64,000 bases of DNA, taken from contig CAVTOX010000014.1 of NCBI GenBank assembly GCA_963736425.1, positions 248,001 through 312,000 on the forward strand, written 5' to 3'. This stretch comes from Prado023 sp963736425 (GTDB taxonomy: Bacteria; Actinomycetota; Actinomycetes; S36-B12; CAIYMF01). This document shows positions 26,821-35,365 of the stretch, one piece after another (within the stretch, counting starts at the first letter, position 1; the number at the start of each line of letters is the position of its first letter). The notes under the pieces were generated by a model that was not told the origin of the DNA, searched no databases, and was given only the letters and a program-made list of their open reading frames with translations. A program made the position numbers and the translations under genes.

Positions 26821-27489
26821 GTGCCCACGGTCCCGCTCTTCCCGCTGCGCACAGTGCTCGTCCCGGGGCTCGTCCTCCCGCTGCACATCTTCGAACCCCG
26901 CTACCGGCTGATGGTGAGCATGCTGGCCGACGCCCCTGAGGATGAGCGCGGCTTCGGGATCGTCGCGATGCGACCGGGGTGCACCGAGGCTGACGGGCGA
27001 GCTGGGATCTACGAGCTGGGCACGATGGCCCGGATCACCAAGATGGCCGAGCTACCCGATGGTCGCTACGACATCGTGACGGTGGGGGCCCGCCGGTTCT
27101 CGATCGAGTCCCTCGATGACGATCTGCCCTACACCCGGGCCCAGGTGCGGCTCCACGACGAGCCCGTCGGGGAGCCGGCCCGGACCCGGGAGCTCGCCTC
27201 GGACGCGGTTCGGCTGCTGGGTGCCTACCGGGACGTCATCGCCGGCTGGGGCGTCATCCGCATGGCCGAGATCGATCACCTGCCCAACGATCCGGTGGTC
27301 CTGAGCTACCTGGTTGCCTCAGCGATCGTCACGGACCTGCCCGAGCGGCAGTCACTGCTGGGGATCGAGGACGCCGAGCAGCGGCTGGAGTCCGTCTGCG
27401 CCGTGCTGCGTCGGGAGATCGACGTCATGTCCGCGCTGCCCTCGATGCCGGCCGTCGACCTGGCCGGCGCGCGCCTCTGGTCGAACTGA
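26821..27489 (+). CDS. LON substrate-binding (N-terminal) domain protein
   Basis: A 222-residue protein that consists of the Lon N-terminal substrate-recognition domain alone, with no ATPase or protease part: VPLFPLRTVLVPGLVLPLHIFEPRY at the start (given in two blocks of the same strand-loop-strand) and YDIVTVGARRFSIESL in the middle. Stand-alone LON-domain proteins are common in actinobacteria; the role is not established. I choose GTG 26821 over 26815 because only it is 6 nt from the -10 element. It lies just upstream of hisD. Confidence 0.85.
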   Translation: MPTVPLFPLRTVLVPGLVLPLHIFEPRYRLMVSMLADAPEDERGFGIVAMRPGCTEADGRAGIYELGTMARITKMAELPDGRYDIVTVGARRFSIESLDDDLPYTRAQVRLHDEPVGEPARTRELASDAVRLLGAYRDVIAGWGVIRMAEIDHLPNDPVVLSYLVASAIVTDLPERQSLLGIEDAEQRLESVCAVLRREIDVMSALPSMPAVDLAGARLWSN

Positions 27490-27528
27490 GACCGTCGGAG
27501 CCCTCGAGCCGACCCGCTGCGAGCGGCT

Positions 27529-27534
27529 TAGAAT
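27529..27534 (+). promoter_or_regulatory. -10 element and leaderless start of hisD
   Basis: TAGAAT followed by 6 nt and ATG 27541. This would make the his operon transcript begin at the hisD start codon. Confidence 0.6.
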
Positions 27535-27540
27535 CGGCCC

Positions 27541-28851
27541 ATGATCCGTCGACTGGACCTGCGGGCAGGCCTCCCGGTGAACCTCGGTGCGGTGGTGCCG
27601 CGCGCGGCGATGGACGTCGATCACGCCCTGGACGTCGTGCGGCCGATCGTCGCCGATGTGGCCAAGCGGGGTGCCCCGGCGGTCCTCGATCACGGCGAGC
27701 GACTCGACGGCGTGCGCCCTGCGCACCTGCGCGTCCCCGTCGAGGCCCTCACCTCGGCCCTCGAGCACCTCGACCCCGACGTGCGCCGTGCCCTCGAGGT
27801 GGCGATCGAGCGGGTGCGTCGCGTGCACGCCGATCAGGTTCGCCCCGACCGGACCACCGACGTCGCCCGCGGTGGGACCGTCACGATGCGCTGGATCCCT
27901 GTGGACCGCGTGGGACTGTATGTGCCCGGTGGGCGGGCGGTGTACCCGTCCTCGGTGGTGATGAATGTCGTGCCCGCGCAGATCGCGGGCGTCGACTCGA
28001 TCGCGGTGGCCTCCCCGCCGCAGAAGGAGTTCGGTGGGCTCCCGCACCCCACCATCCTCGCCGCCTGCGCACTGCTCGGGGTCGACGAGGTGTACGCCGC
28101 GGGCGGCGCCCAGGCCATCGCGCTCTTCGCCTACGGTGCGCCGCTCGAGGACGGAACCGTGTGCCGCCCGGTCAACCTCGTCACCGGACCGGGCAACATC
28201 TGGGTGACCGCCGCCAAGCGCCTGCTCAAGGGCCGCATCGGGATCGACTCCGAGGCCGGCCCCACGGAGATCGCGATCCTCGCCGACGACACCGCGGACG
28301 CCGCGATTGTGGCCGCCGACCTGATCAGCCAGGCCGAGCACGACGTGATCGCCGCCTCCGTGCTGGTCACGACCTCGCCGAAGCTCGCCAAGGACGTGGC
28401 CGCCGCCCTGGAGGTCCAGGTCGCCGCCACGAAGCACTCGATGCGCATCCGCGAGGCTCTCGGCGGTGACCAGAGCGCGATGATCATCGTGGACTCGATC
28501 GATGACGGGCTGGCGATCGTCAACGCGTACGCCGCCGAGCACCTGGAGATCCACACCCGCGCCGCCCGCGACGTGGCGATGCAGGTCCGCAATGCGGGGG
28601 CGATCTTCATCGGACCCTGGGCGCCGGTCTCCCTGGGTGACTACGTGGCAGGGTCCAACCACGTCCTGCCCACCGGCGGCTGCGCCTGCCACTCCAGCGG
28701 GCTTGGGGTGGCCTCGTTCCTGCGCGGGGTGAACCTCATCGAGTACGACCGCGAGGCGCTTGCCGAGGTCGCCGATCATGTGGTCACACTGGCCCACGCC
28801 GAGGACCTCCCCGCCCACGGCGAGGCGATCACGGTGCGGTTCGGTCGGTGA
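27541..28851 (+). CDS. hisD: histidinol dehydrogenase
   Basis: HisD carries out the last two oxidations of histidine synthesis (histidinol to histidine), NAD- and zinc-dependent. The 436-residue protein contains RTDYYV-region equivalents IPVDRVGLYVPGG, the NAD/substrate block VTGPGNIWVTAAKR, DSEAGPTEIAILADD, and the C-terminal signature SNHVLPTGGCACHSSGL with zinc-ligand histidines. Length is normal. It is first in hisD-hisC-hisB-hisH-priA and overlaps hisC by 4 nt. Confidence 0.97.
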   Translation: MIRRLDLRAGLPVNLGAVVPRAAMDVDHALDVVRPIVADVAKRGAPAVLDHGERLDGVRPAHLRVPVEALTSALEHLDPDVRRALEVAIERVRRVHADQVRPDRTTDVARGGTVTMRWIPVDRVGLYVPGGRAVYPSSVVMNVVPAQIAGVDSIAVASPPQKEFGGLPHPTILAACALLGVDEVYAAGGAQAIALFAYGAPLEDGTVCRPVNLVTGPGNIWVTAAKRLLKGRIGIDSEAGPTEIAILADDTADAAIVAADLISQAEHDVIAASVLVTTSPKLAKDVAAALEVQVAATKHSMRIREALGGDQSAMIIVDSIDDGLAIVNAYAAEHLEIHTRAARDVAMQVRNAGAIFIGPWAPVSLGDYVAGSNHVLPTGGCACHSSGLGVASFLRGVNLIEYDREALAEVADHVVTLAHAEDLPAHGEAITVRFGR

Positions 28852-29984
28852 GCGACTTGTCCGGCGGGCCGGGTGACTCGGCCGACCTCCCGCTGCGCCC
28901 GGAGCTGCGCGGGCAGGTCCCGTACGGCGCCCCGCAGCTGGATGTGGCCCACCGGCTCAACGTCAACGAGAACCCGTACCCACCCTCGGCCGCGATGGTC
29001 GCCGAGGTTGCGGCGGTGGTCGCTGAGGCGACCACCGGCCTGAACCGGTATCCCGACCGCGACGCCACAGCCCTGCGTGCTGACCTTGCTGCCTATCTCG
29101 GCACCGATGTCCCGAGCGGGCCGGCTGTCACGGGTGGACAGGTGTGGGCGGCCAACGGCTCCAACGAGGTGATGATCCAGCTGCTGCAGGCCTTCGGTGG
29201 CCCCGGGCGGGTCGCACTGTCCTTCGCCCCGACCTACTCGATGTATCCCGACTATGCCCGGACGACCTTCACCGAGTACCGGACGCTGCCACGCCGCGAC
29301 GACTTCACCCTCGACCTGGACGCGGCCCTGGCCCACATCGCCACCGATCAGCCGGCCGTCATCCTGCTCGCCTCGCCGAACAACCCGACCGGGACAGCCG
29401 TGGGCCTGGGCGAGGTCGACGCGCTCTGCCGGGCCAGTCGGGGCATGGTGGTCGTGGACGAGGCGTACGCGGAGTTCCGTCGCCCCGGCACGCCCTCGGC
29501 GATCGAGCTCCTCGACGCCCACCCGCGCCTCGTGGTGACGCGCACGATGAGCAAGGCGTTCGCCCTTGCCGGGGCGCGGCTCGGATACCTGGTGGCCAGC
29601 CCCCAGGTGGTGGACGCCGTTCAGCTCGTGCGGCTCCCGTACCACCTGTCCGCGGTGACCCAGGCCGTCGCCCGCACGGCGCTGCGGCATGCTCCTGAGC
29701 TCCTGGGCTCGGTGGCTGCCCTGCGTGACGAGCGCGACGGCCTGGTGGAGTGGATCCGGGCCCAGCCCGGCCTGGTGGCGGCGGACTCGGACGCCAACTT
29801 CGTGCTGTTCGGTCGGTTCGCCGACCGGGATGCGGTCTGGCAGCGGCTGCTGGACCGCGGGGTGCTCGTCCGCGCGACCGGCCCGGCCGGCTGGCTGCGC
29901 GTCAGTGCCGGCACCCCCGAGGAGATGGCGGCATTCCGGGTGGCCCTGACCGACAGCCTCAGGCCAGGCGACGTGCTCGCATGA
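28848..29984 (+). CDS. hisC: histidinol-phosphate aminotransferase
   Basis: HisC is a PLP-dependent class I/II aminotransferase that converts imidazole-acetol phosphate to histidinol phosphate. The 378-residue protein shows LNVNENPYPPS at the N-terminus, SPNNPTGTAVG, VVDEAYAEF, and the Schiff-base Lys236 in TRTMSKAFALAGARLGY. The GTG start overlaps the hisD stop. It is followed by hisB after 34 bp. Confidence 0.95.
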   Translation: MSDLSGGPGDSADLPLRPELRGQVPYGAPQLDVAHRLNVNENPYPPSAAMVAEVAAVVAEATTGLNRYPDRDATALRADLAAYLGTDVPSGPAVTGGQVWAANGSNEVMIQLLQAFGGPGRVALSFAPTYSMYPDYARTTFTEYRTLPRRDDFTLDLDAALAHIATDQPAVILLASPNNPTGTAVGLGEVDALCRASRGMVVVDEAYAEFRRPGTPSAIELLDAHPRLVVTRTMSKAFALAGARLGYLVASPQVVDAVQLVRLPYHLSAVTQAVARTALRHAPELLGSVAALRDERDGLVEWIRAQPGLVAADSDANFVLFGRFADRDAVWQRLLDRGVLVRATGPAGWLRVSAGTPEEMAAFRVALTDSLRPGDVLA

Positions 29985-30018
29985 GAAGGTGGGCGCACGC
30001 ACGCGAGGAGGGGACCTG

Positions 30019-30606
30019 ATGGGCCGGTTCGCGAAGGTCGAACGCACCACCAAGGAGAGCGACGTCCGTGTGGAGCTGGAGCTTGACGGCTCCGGTGCCA
30101 CGGACATCAGCACAGGGGTGCCGTTCTACGACCACATGATGACCCAGATCGGCAAGCACGCCGGCTTCGACCTGCTGATCGCCACCACCGGCGACGTCGA
30201 TGTGGACAGTCATCACACGGTGGAGGACACCTCGCTGGCCTTCGGTGCAGCGTTGCGCCAGGCCCTGGGCGAGAAGGTGGGCATCCGCCGGTTCGGCGAC
30301 GCGCTGGTCCCACTCGACGAGTCGCTGGCCCGGGCCGTGGTCGACCTGTCCGGGCGGCCCTACGTCGTTCACGACGAGCCCGCGATGGCCTCGATGATCG
30401 GGACCTACGACACCACCCTGACCCGACACGTGTGGGAGTCCATCTCCTCCTCGGCGCAGATCTGCCTGCACGTCCACTGCCTCTATGGGCGCAACCCGCA
30501 CCACATGGTTGAGGCCCAGTTCAAGGCTGTGGCACGTGCGCTGCGGACCGCCGTCGAGGTGGACCCCCGTGTGGTGGGGGTGCCCAGCACCAAGGGCGTG
30601 CTGTGA
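30019..30606 (+). CDS. hisB: imidazoleglycerol-phosphate dehydratase
   Basis: HisB dehydrates imidazoleglycerol phosphate. The 195-residue monofunctional (no phosphatase domain) enzyme has the metal-binding motifs GVPFYDHMMTQIGKHAGFD, DSHHTVEDT, and HVHCLYGRNPHHMVEAQFKA. ATG 30019 has a strong ribosome site GAGGAGGGG (30005-30013), so the in-frame GTG/ATG 10 codons upstream is not used. The next gene hisH begins 60 bp later. Confidence 0.97.
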   Translation: MGRFAKVERTTKESDVRVELELDGSGATDISTGVPFYDHMMTQIGKHAGFDLLIATTGDVDVDSHHTVEDTSLAFGAALRQALGEKVGIRRFGDALVPLDESLARAVVDLSGRPYVVHDEPAMASMIGTYDTTLTRHVWESISSSAQICLHVHCLYGRNPHHMVEAQFKAVARALRTAVEVDPRVVGVPSTKGVL

Positions 30607-30666
30607 CCGAGGGCCGGGCCTTCGTGCGCGTCCTGCGATGACGCGTGTCACCCTTCTGGGGTCACG

Positions 30667-31300
30667 GTGGTGACGCGTGTCGTCGTCCTGGACTACGGAT
30701 CCGGGAACCTCAGGTCGGCCGCCCGGGCCCTCGAGGCCGTGGGCGCCGATGTGACGGTCAGTTCCGACTACGACGAGGCGATGGCCGCCGACGGGCTGGT
30801 GGTGCCGGGGGTGGGTGCCTTCGCCGCGTGCATGTCCGGGTTCCGCGCCGTCCGCGGTCCGCAGCTGGTGGACCATCGCCTGGCCGGGCGGCCGACCGGT
30901 CCTGGGCATCTGCGTCGGCATGCAGATCCTGTTCGAATCCGGAGCCGAGCACGGGGTGACCACCCAGGGCGTGGGGGAGTGGCCCGGCATCGTGGAGGAG
31001 CTGCCCGCGGCGATCCTGCCGCACATGGGCTGGAACACCGTCGAAGCCCCAGTGGGGTCCGCACTGTTCGCGGGCATCTCCGAGGAGCGCTTCTACTTCG
31101 TGCACTCGTTCGCCGTGCAGAAGTGGGATCTCGTGGTCTCCGAGCCGTTCCACCCGCCCCTGGTCACGTGGGCCGAGCACGGCGCCCCGTTCATCGCAGC
31201 CATCGAGAACGGCCCTCTGGCGGCAACCCAGTTCCATCCCGAGAAGTCCGGTGACGCCGGCCTGGGCCTGCTGGCCAACTGGCTGGGCACGCTGGGTTGA
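30667..31300 (+). CDS. hisH: imidazole glycerol phosphate synthase glutaminase subunit HisH (frameshifted)
   Basis: HisH is the class I glutamine amidotransferase that feeds ammonia to HisF. The N-terminus VVVLDYGSGNLRS is in one frame up to about 30897; the nucleophile region LGICVGMQILFESG and the rest to QFHPEKSGDAGLG are in the next frame. One extra G in the GACCGGTCC context at 30898-30899 explains the break; removing it gives a continuous 210-residue protein with Cys in GICVGM and the His/Glu pair in FHPEKS. Because hisF is intact nearby and the pathway is otherwise complete, an assembly error is more likely than a pseudogene. Start is GTG 30667 or 30670. Confidence 0.88.
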
Positions 31301-31397
31301 GGCGAGCCTGATTCGGCAATGGCACGATCCGGACTCAGGTGACCGCTGAGCGCCCGTGGTTGTCCGGTTCGTGACAATCCGCGGGACGGACACCCAC

Positions 31398-31403
31398 TAG
31401 CCT
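31398..31403 (+). promoter_or_regulatory. -10 element and leaderless start of priA
   Basis: TAGCCT, 7 nt, then ATG 31411. It gives priA its own promoter inside the his gene run, after a 110-bp gap with no other feature. Confidence 0.5.
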
Positions 31404-31410
31404 TCGGGGC

Positions 31411-32151
31411 ATGAATCCCCTCGTCCTCCTGCCCGCCGTCGACGTCCGCGACGGAACCGCCGTGCGCCTGGTCCAGGGCGAGTCCGGCACCGAGACGTCC
31501 TACGGGTCGCCGCTGGAGGCCGCACTGGACTTCCAGGCCCAGGGCGCCGAGTGGATCCACCTGGTCGACCTCGACGCAGCGTTCGGAACGGGCTCGAACC
31601 GCGAGCTGCTCGCGAAGGTGATCGGTCGGCTGGACGTCCAGGTCGAGCTCTCCGGCGGCGTCCGCGACGACGAGTCCCTGGCCGCCGCTCTGGCGACGGG
31701 ATGCCGGCGGGTCAACCTCGGCACCGCGGCACTGGAGGATCCTGAGTGGACTCGTCGAGTGATCGGCGAGCACGGCGACCGCGTGGCCGTCGGGCTCGAC
31801 GTCCGAGGTACCACCCTGGCCGCCCGGGGCTGGACCAAGGAGGGCGGCGACCTCTGGGAGACCCTGGCCCGCCTCGACGCCGACGGCTGCAGCCGGTATG
31901 TCGTCACCGACGTGACCAAGGACGGCACCCTGCGCGGGCCGAACCTCGACCTGCTCGCTGACGTCTGCGCGCGCACCGACCGCCCGGTGATCGCCAGCGG
32001 TGGCGTGGCCAGGCTGGAGGACCTCCATCGGATCTCCGAGCTCGTGGAGCGGGGCGTCGAGGGGGCCATCGTGGGCAAGGCGCTCTACGCCGGGGCCTTC
32101 ACCCTGGCCGAGGCGCTGGCCGTCGTCGCCCCGCACCGGAACTATCTGTAG
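31411..32151 (+). CDS. priA: bifunctional HisA/TrpF isomerase (PriA)
   Basis: In actinobacteria one TIM-barrel enzyme, PriA, isomerises both ProFAR (histidine pathway, HisA step) and phosphoribosyl-anthranilate (tryptophan pathway, TrpF step). The 246-residue protein begins LLPAVDVRDGTAVRLVQGE, followed by GTETSYGSPLEAAL, GAEWIHLVDLDAAFG and SGGVRDDESL, all close to the PriA pattern. No trpF is present among the trp genes at 36.6-43.9 kb, which fits a dual role. Activity on both substrates is inferred, not shown. Confidence 0.93.
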   Translation: MNPLVLLPAVDVRDGTAVRLVQGESGTETSYGSPLEAALDFQAQGAEWIHLVDLDAAFGTGSNRELLAKVIGRLDVQVELSGGVRDDESLAAALATGCRRVNLGTAALEDPEWTRRVIGEHGDRVAVGLDVRGTTLAARGWTKEGGDLWETLARLDADGCSRYVVTDVTKDGTLRGPNLDLLADVCARTDRPVIASGGVARLEDLHRISELVERGVEGAIVGKALYAGAFTLAEALAVVAPHRNYL

Positions 32152-32162
32152 AAGGGGTGGTC

Positions 32163-32579
32163 ATGCCGGTCGAACGCTTCTCAAGCGGCGGGATCTACGA
32201 GGACGAGGTCGGCTACAGCCGGGTCGTGGTGGCCTCGGGCTACGGCGGGCACACCGGGTGGACCGCTGGGACCACAGCCATGGTCAACGGCATCGTGGCG
32301 CACCCGGGGAACGCACTCGGGCAGGCGCTGGTCGCCTTTCAGGCTGCTCTCTTCGCCCTCGAACGGGCCGGGTTCTCGCGCACGGACACGGTCCAGACCC
32401 GGATGTATGTCGTGGATGTTGCGGCCAATGCCGATGCCGTGGGCAGCGCGCACTCGCAGCTGTTCGGTGCGGTCCGCCCGGTCGCCACGATGGTCGGCGT
32501 CAGCGCGCTGGTCCATCCGCAGATGCTCGTCGAGGTCGAGGTCGTCGCCTGGCGACCGGAGGACGATTCGGCGGCCTGA
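32163..32579 (+). CDS. RidA/YjgF-like protein
   Basis: A 138-residue member of the YjgF/YER057c/UK114 superfamily; canonical RidA deaminates reactive enamine/imine intermediates from PLP enzymes. Visible family blocks are VASGYGGHTGWTAG, LGQALVAFQAALFALE and the C-terminal VHPQMLVEVEVVAW. The arginine of the canonical active site is not clearly placed, so it may be a divergent subgroup. GAAGGGG precedes ATG 32163 at a good distance; GTG 32157 is an alternative. It follows priA by 11 bp. Confidence 0.82.
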   Translation: MPVERFSSGGIYEDEVGYSRVVVASGYGGHTGWTAGTTAMVNGIVAHPGNALGQALVAFQAALFALERAGFSRTDTVQTRMYVVDVAANADAVGSAHSQLFGAVRPVATMVGVSALVHPQMLVEVEVVAWRPEDDSAA

Positions 32580-32662
32580 CAGACTGGTGCCCGACGGCGT
32601 GCTGGACCAAGCGGTTGCAGGGTGTGTGGCAGAGTGGAGCCGCACGATGAGGGAGGAACTCC

Positions 32663-33630
32663 ATGCAGGACGAGGTGGCCGGTGGGCAGCCGCAGGACGT
32701 GGGCGAGGGGCAGGGCGGCGAGCCCGGGTCCACGTGGTGGCCATGGCCCGAGTCGTCGGTGGACGACGACGTGACCGGGCACCGCGATGGGGCTCCCGGG
32801 GGCGATGAGACGCTGACCCTCGCGGAGGAGGAGCCTGCGGCTGAGGTCGTGCAGGCGTCGGCACCTGTTCTGGACGAACCAGTTCTGGAACCCGTTCTGG
32901 AGGAACAGGTGGTCGAGGAACCGGCGGTCGAGGAACCGGTGGTGAGGAACCGGTGGTCGAGGAACCGGTGGTCGAGGAAGCTGTCGTTGCCGTCGCGGAC
33001 CCGGCCCCTGAGCCGAAGCCGGATGCCGATCCCGAGATGACGCCTGCGGGGGCCGGCGATTCGACCGTTGCGTCTGCGCCGTCGGCTTCTGCCGGGGGAG
33101 CGATGGCAGTGGCGGTGGCGAATCCGGCGGTCCCTGCTGGTTACGAGCCTCCGGTGGAGGGGGTCGACAAGGTGGGGAGCATTCCGGCGGTCAGTGCGAG
33201 CCGGGCGTGGGCCAAGGGCCAGTGGTCGAACTGGCGGCTGCATCTGGTGCGGTTCGTCTCGGCGGGCCTGTCGGTGCTGGTAGCTGTGGCCCTGGTCCCG
33301 GGGTTGTCCTTCACGGGGTGGCGTTGGGGTGAGGGTCTTGAGATCGCCCTGATCTTCGCCCTTCTGAACGCGTTCGTGAAGCCGTTGTTGCAGTTCGTGT
33401 CGTTGCGTTTCCTGTTCAGCTCGTACGGGATCGTGATCGTGGTGATCAACACGGTGTTGTTGTTGTTGCTGAGTTGGATCATGGGTGACTCGGTACAGGC
33501 CAACAGTCTGCTTGCCCTGCTGGTGGGTGGGGCGTTGATCGGGTTGATCGGTGGGGGTATCGACTCGATGTTGGGTGCGGACTACCCGATGTTGGACCGG
33601 GATTACAAGGAGAGGAACGACCTGCCATGA
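32663..33630 (+). CDS. phage-holin-4-like membrane protein with VEEP repeats (frameshifted)
   Basis: The C-terminal 110 residues form a four-segment membrane domain of the phage holin family 4 superfamily 2 (DUF360/YvlD-like) type: FVSAGLSVLVAVALVPGLSF, FALLNAFVKPLLQFVSLRF, IVIVVINTVLLLLLSW and LALLVGGALIGLIGGG. The first 200 residues are acidic and contain a run of VVEEP pentapeptides. A missing C between 32943 and 32944, inside the third repeat unit, shifts the frame; restoring it gives 322 residues. GGGAGGA sits before ATG 32663. The stop overlaps the ubiB-like start by 4 nt. Holin-4 proteins are common chromosomal proteins and do not imply a prophage. Confidence 0.8.
32909..32982 (+). repeat. 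15-bp coding tandem repeat (VVEEP), one unit short by 1 nt
   Basis: Five units of GTGGTCGAGGAACCG or close variants lie at 32909-32923, 32924-32938, 32939-32952, 32953-32967 and 32968-32982. The third unit has 14 nt, lacking the C of GTC, which breaks the reading frame. Similar but looser VL(D/E)EP units precede it. Confidence 0.9.
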
Positions 33631-35321
33631 GTTCCGGTCTTGAGATGGTCAGCGAGAATCTGCGGCTTCTGCAGATCTATTCCACCTTGGGCAACTTCGC
33701 GGCGGAGTCCGTTGTGGATGGCACCCCTCTGGCGGCACCTCGGCGGCGGATGCAGCAGTGGGTGCACCGGTTGCCCGAACCGGTCCCGGACTACTCGATG
33801 GCGCAGCGGACCCGGGTTCTCTTGGAGGGTCTTGGCCCGACGTACGTGAAGATGGGTCAGATCGTGTCGAGCCAGGTGAACGTGCTGCCTGATGACTGGG
33901 CCGTCGAGCTCGACAAGCTGCAGAACGAGGTTCCGACATTCCCCTATGCGATGGTCCGGCAGACGATCATCGCGGAGTTGGGTGCCCCGCCGGAGGAGCT
34001 GTACGCGGAGTTCTCCGAGACCCCGTTGGCGGCTGCGTCGCTGGCGCAGGTCCACAAGGCTCGACTGCATGACGGCACTGAGGTGGCGGTGAAGGTGCAG
34101 CGACCGAACCTCGACCAACAGGTCAAGGCCGATCTGGGGGTGACCCAGACCCTGGGTCGGGCGATGGAGAACCGCAGCCAGTGGGCCCGGGAGGTGGGGT
34201 TGCGCGGGATGCTTGATGAGTTCAGTGCGAACCTGATCGAGGAGTTGGACTACTACGGCGAGGCGTACAACATGGTGCGCCTGGCGGGGAACATGGCCGA
34301 GTTGCCCGGGGTCAGCGTCCCGAAGTTGTACCGCGAGTTGTCTGCGCGCCGGGTCCTGACCCAGCAGTTCATCGTAGGGGTGAAGATCTCGGATCTGGAG
34401 GCGATCGACGCTGCTGGGCTGGATCGTGGGGTGTTGGGGGAGAACGCCCTGCGCGCGGCGATCAAGATGCTGCTGATCGATGGCTTCTTCCACGCCGATC
34501 CGCATCCGGGCAACTTGTATGTCGACCTGACCAACGGGCATGTGACGTTCCTGGACTGCGGGATGGTCGGTGAGCTGACGGTGGCGCAGCGGATCAACAT
34601 GCTCGCCCTGCTGTGGACCGTGGTCAACGGTGACATTCCGGCGATGGCGTCCCAGTTGAGGTCCTTGAGTGAGCCGTTCCGTCCGGTTGACGACGCGAAG
34701 TTCGTCAAGACGTTCGAGAAGCGCATGGCCCGGTACGGCAAGGGTTCGGGTGCGGACTTCGCGGATGTGTTCAACGCCGGGATGGCTGTCCTGCGCGATT
34801 CCGGCTTGCGCCTGGACCCCGCCCTCACCCTGGCGATGAAGGCCATGATGCAGGCCTCGGCGTTCTTCAAGCCGCTGGCCCCTGCCGGCAAGACGTTCAG
34901 CTCGACTGCGCTGGCACTGGCTCTCGAGCAGGCCCAGGCGCCCTCGACGGAGGTCATGGTCAAGGAGATGGCCACGAAGGAGGCCAAACAGCTGGCCCTA
35001 CGTGCCGCGCATTCCGCCCCGGACTACGTCAAGAGCCTGATCGGCTGGAACGACCAGTTCAAGAAGGGGAAGTTCACCGTTGTCGTGGACACCACCCAAC
35101 TCGACAGTCAGATGGACCAGATCCGCTCGATCACCAGCATGCTGGTCATCGCCCTGCTGGTCTGCGGCGGCATCATCGGAACGGCGATCGCAGCCACGGC
35201 CTTCGCCGGAACCGCGATGGAACGCTACGCCACCATCGGATTCTTCAGCTCACTGGCAGTGGGCGCCGTCCTGCTGGTGGTCTACCTCGCACGACTGTTC
35301 CGAAGGCGCGAGCGGGGCTAG
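33627..35321 (+). CDS. ABC1/UbiB family atypical kinase
   Basis: A 564-residue protein kinase-like (UbiB/ADCK) protein. The family-specific KxGQ motif is YVKMGQIVSSQ (residues 75-78), the alanine-rich loop is PLAAASLAQVHKA, the catalytic loop FFHADPHPGNLYV and the metal-binding FLDCGMVGEL. Two membrane segments end the protein (about residues 510-530 and 538-556). UbiB relatives support quinone synthesis or transport through ATPase activity; here the substrate is unknown. It is coupled to the holin-like gene (ATGA overlap). Codons in the first two thirds use noticeably more T at third positions than neighbours. Confidence 0.9.
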   Translation: MSSGLEMVSENLRLLQIYSTLGNFAAESVVDGTPLAAPRRRMQQWVHRLPEPVPDYSMAQRTRVLLEGLGPTYVKMGQIVSSQVNVLPDDWAVELDKLQNEVPTFPYAMVRQTIIAELGAPPEELYAEFSETPLAAASLAQVHKARLHDGTEVAVKVQRPNLDQQVKADLGVTQTLGRAMENRSQWAREVGLRGMLDEFSANLIEELDYYGEAYNMVRLAGNMAELPGVSVPKLYRELSARRVLTQQFIVGVKISDLEAIDAAGLDRGVLGENALRAAIKMLLIDGFFHADPHPGNLYVDLTNGHVTFLDCGMVGELTVAQRINMLALLWTVVNGDIPAMASQLRSLSEPFRPVDDAKFVKTFEKRMARYGKGSGADFADVFNAGMAVLRDSGLRLDPALTLAMKAMMQASAFFKPLAPAGKTFSSTALALALEQAQAPSTEVMVKEMATKEAKQLALRAAHSAPDYVKSLIGWNDQFKKGKFTVVVDTTQLDSQMDQIRSITSMLVIALLVCGGIIGTAIAATAFAGTAMERYATIGFFSSLAVGAVLLVVYLARLFRRRERG

Positions 35322-35353
35322 GTGTGAGCCAGGTCGCGTCACCGGCAGCCGAT

Positions 35354-35359
35354 TAGGCT
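35354..35359 (+). promoter_or_regulatory. -10 element and leaderless start of hisF
   Basis: TAGGCT, 6 nt, GTG 35366. The gene is thus uncoupled from the ubiB-like gene ahead of it. Confidence 0.6.
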
Positions 35360-35365
35360 GGAGCC

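Noticed and set aside
30930..30950. GTTCGAATCC, resembling a tRNA T-arm
   Set aside because: It lies in the hisH coding sequence (LFESGA), and no acceptor or anticodon stems can be built around it.
32663..33630. Prophage lysis gene because of the holin fold
   Set aside because: No endolysin, phage structural or integrase genes are near; holin-4-like proteins are common chromosomal proteins.
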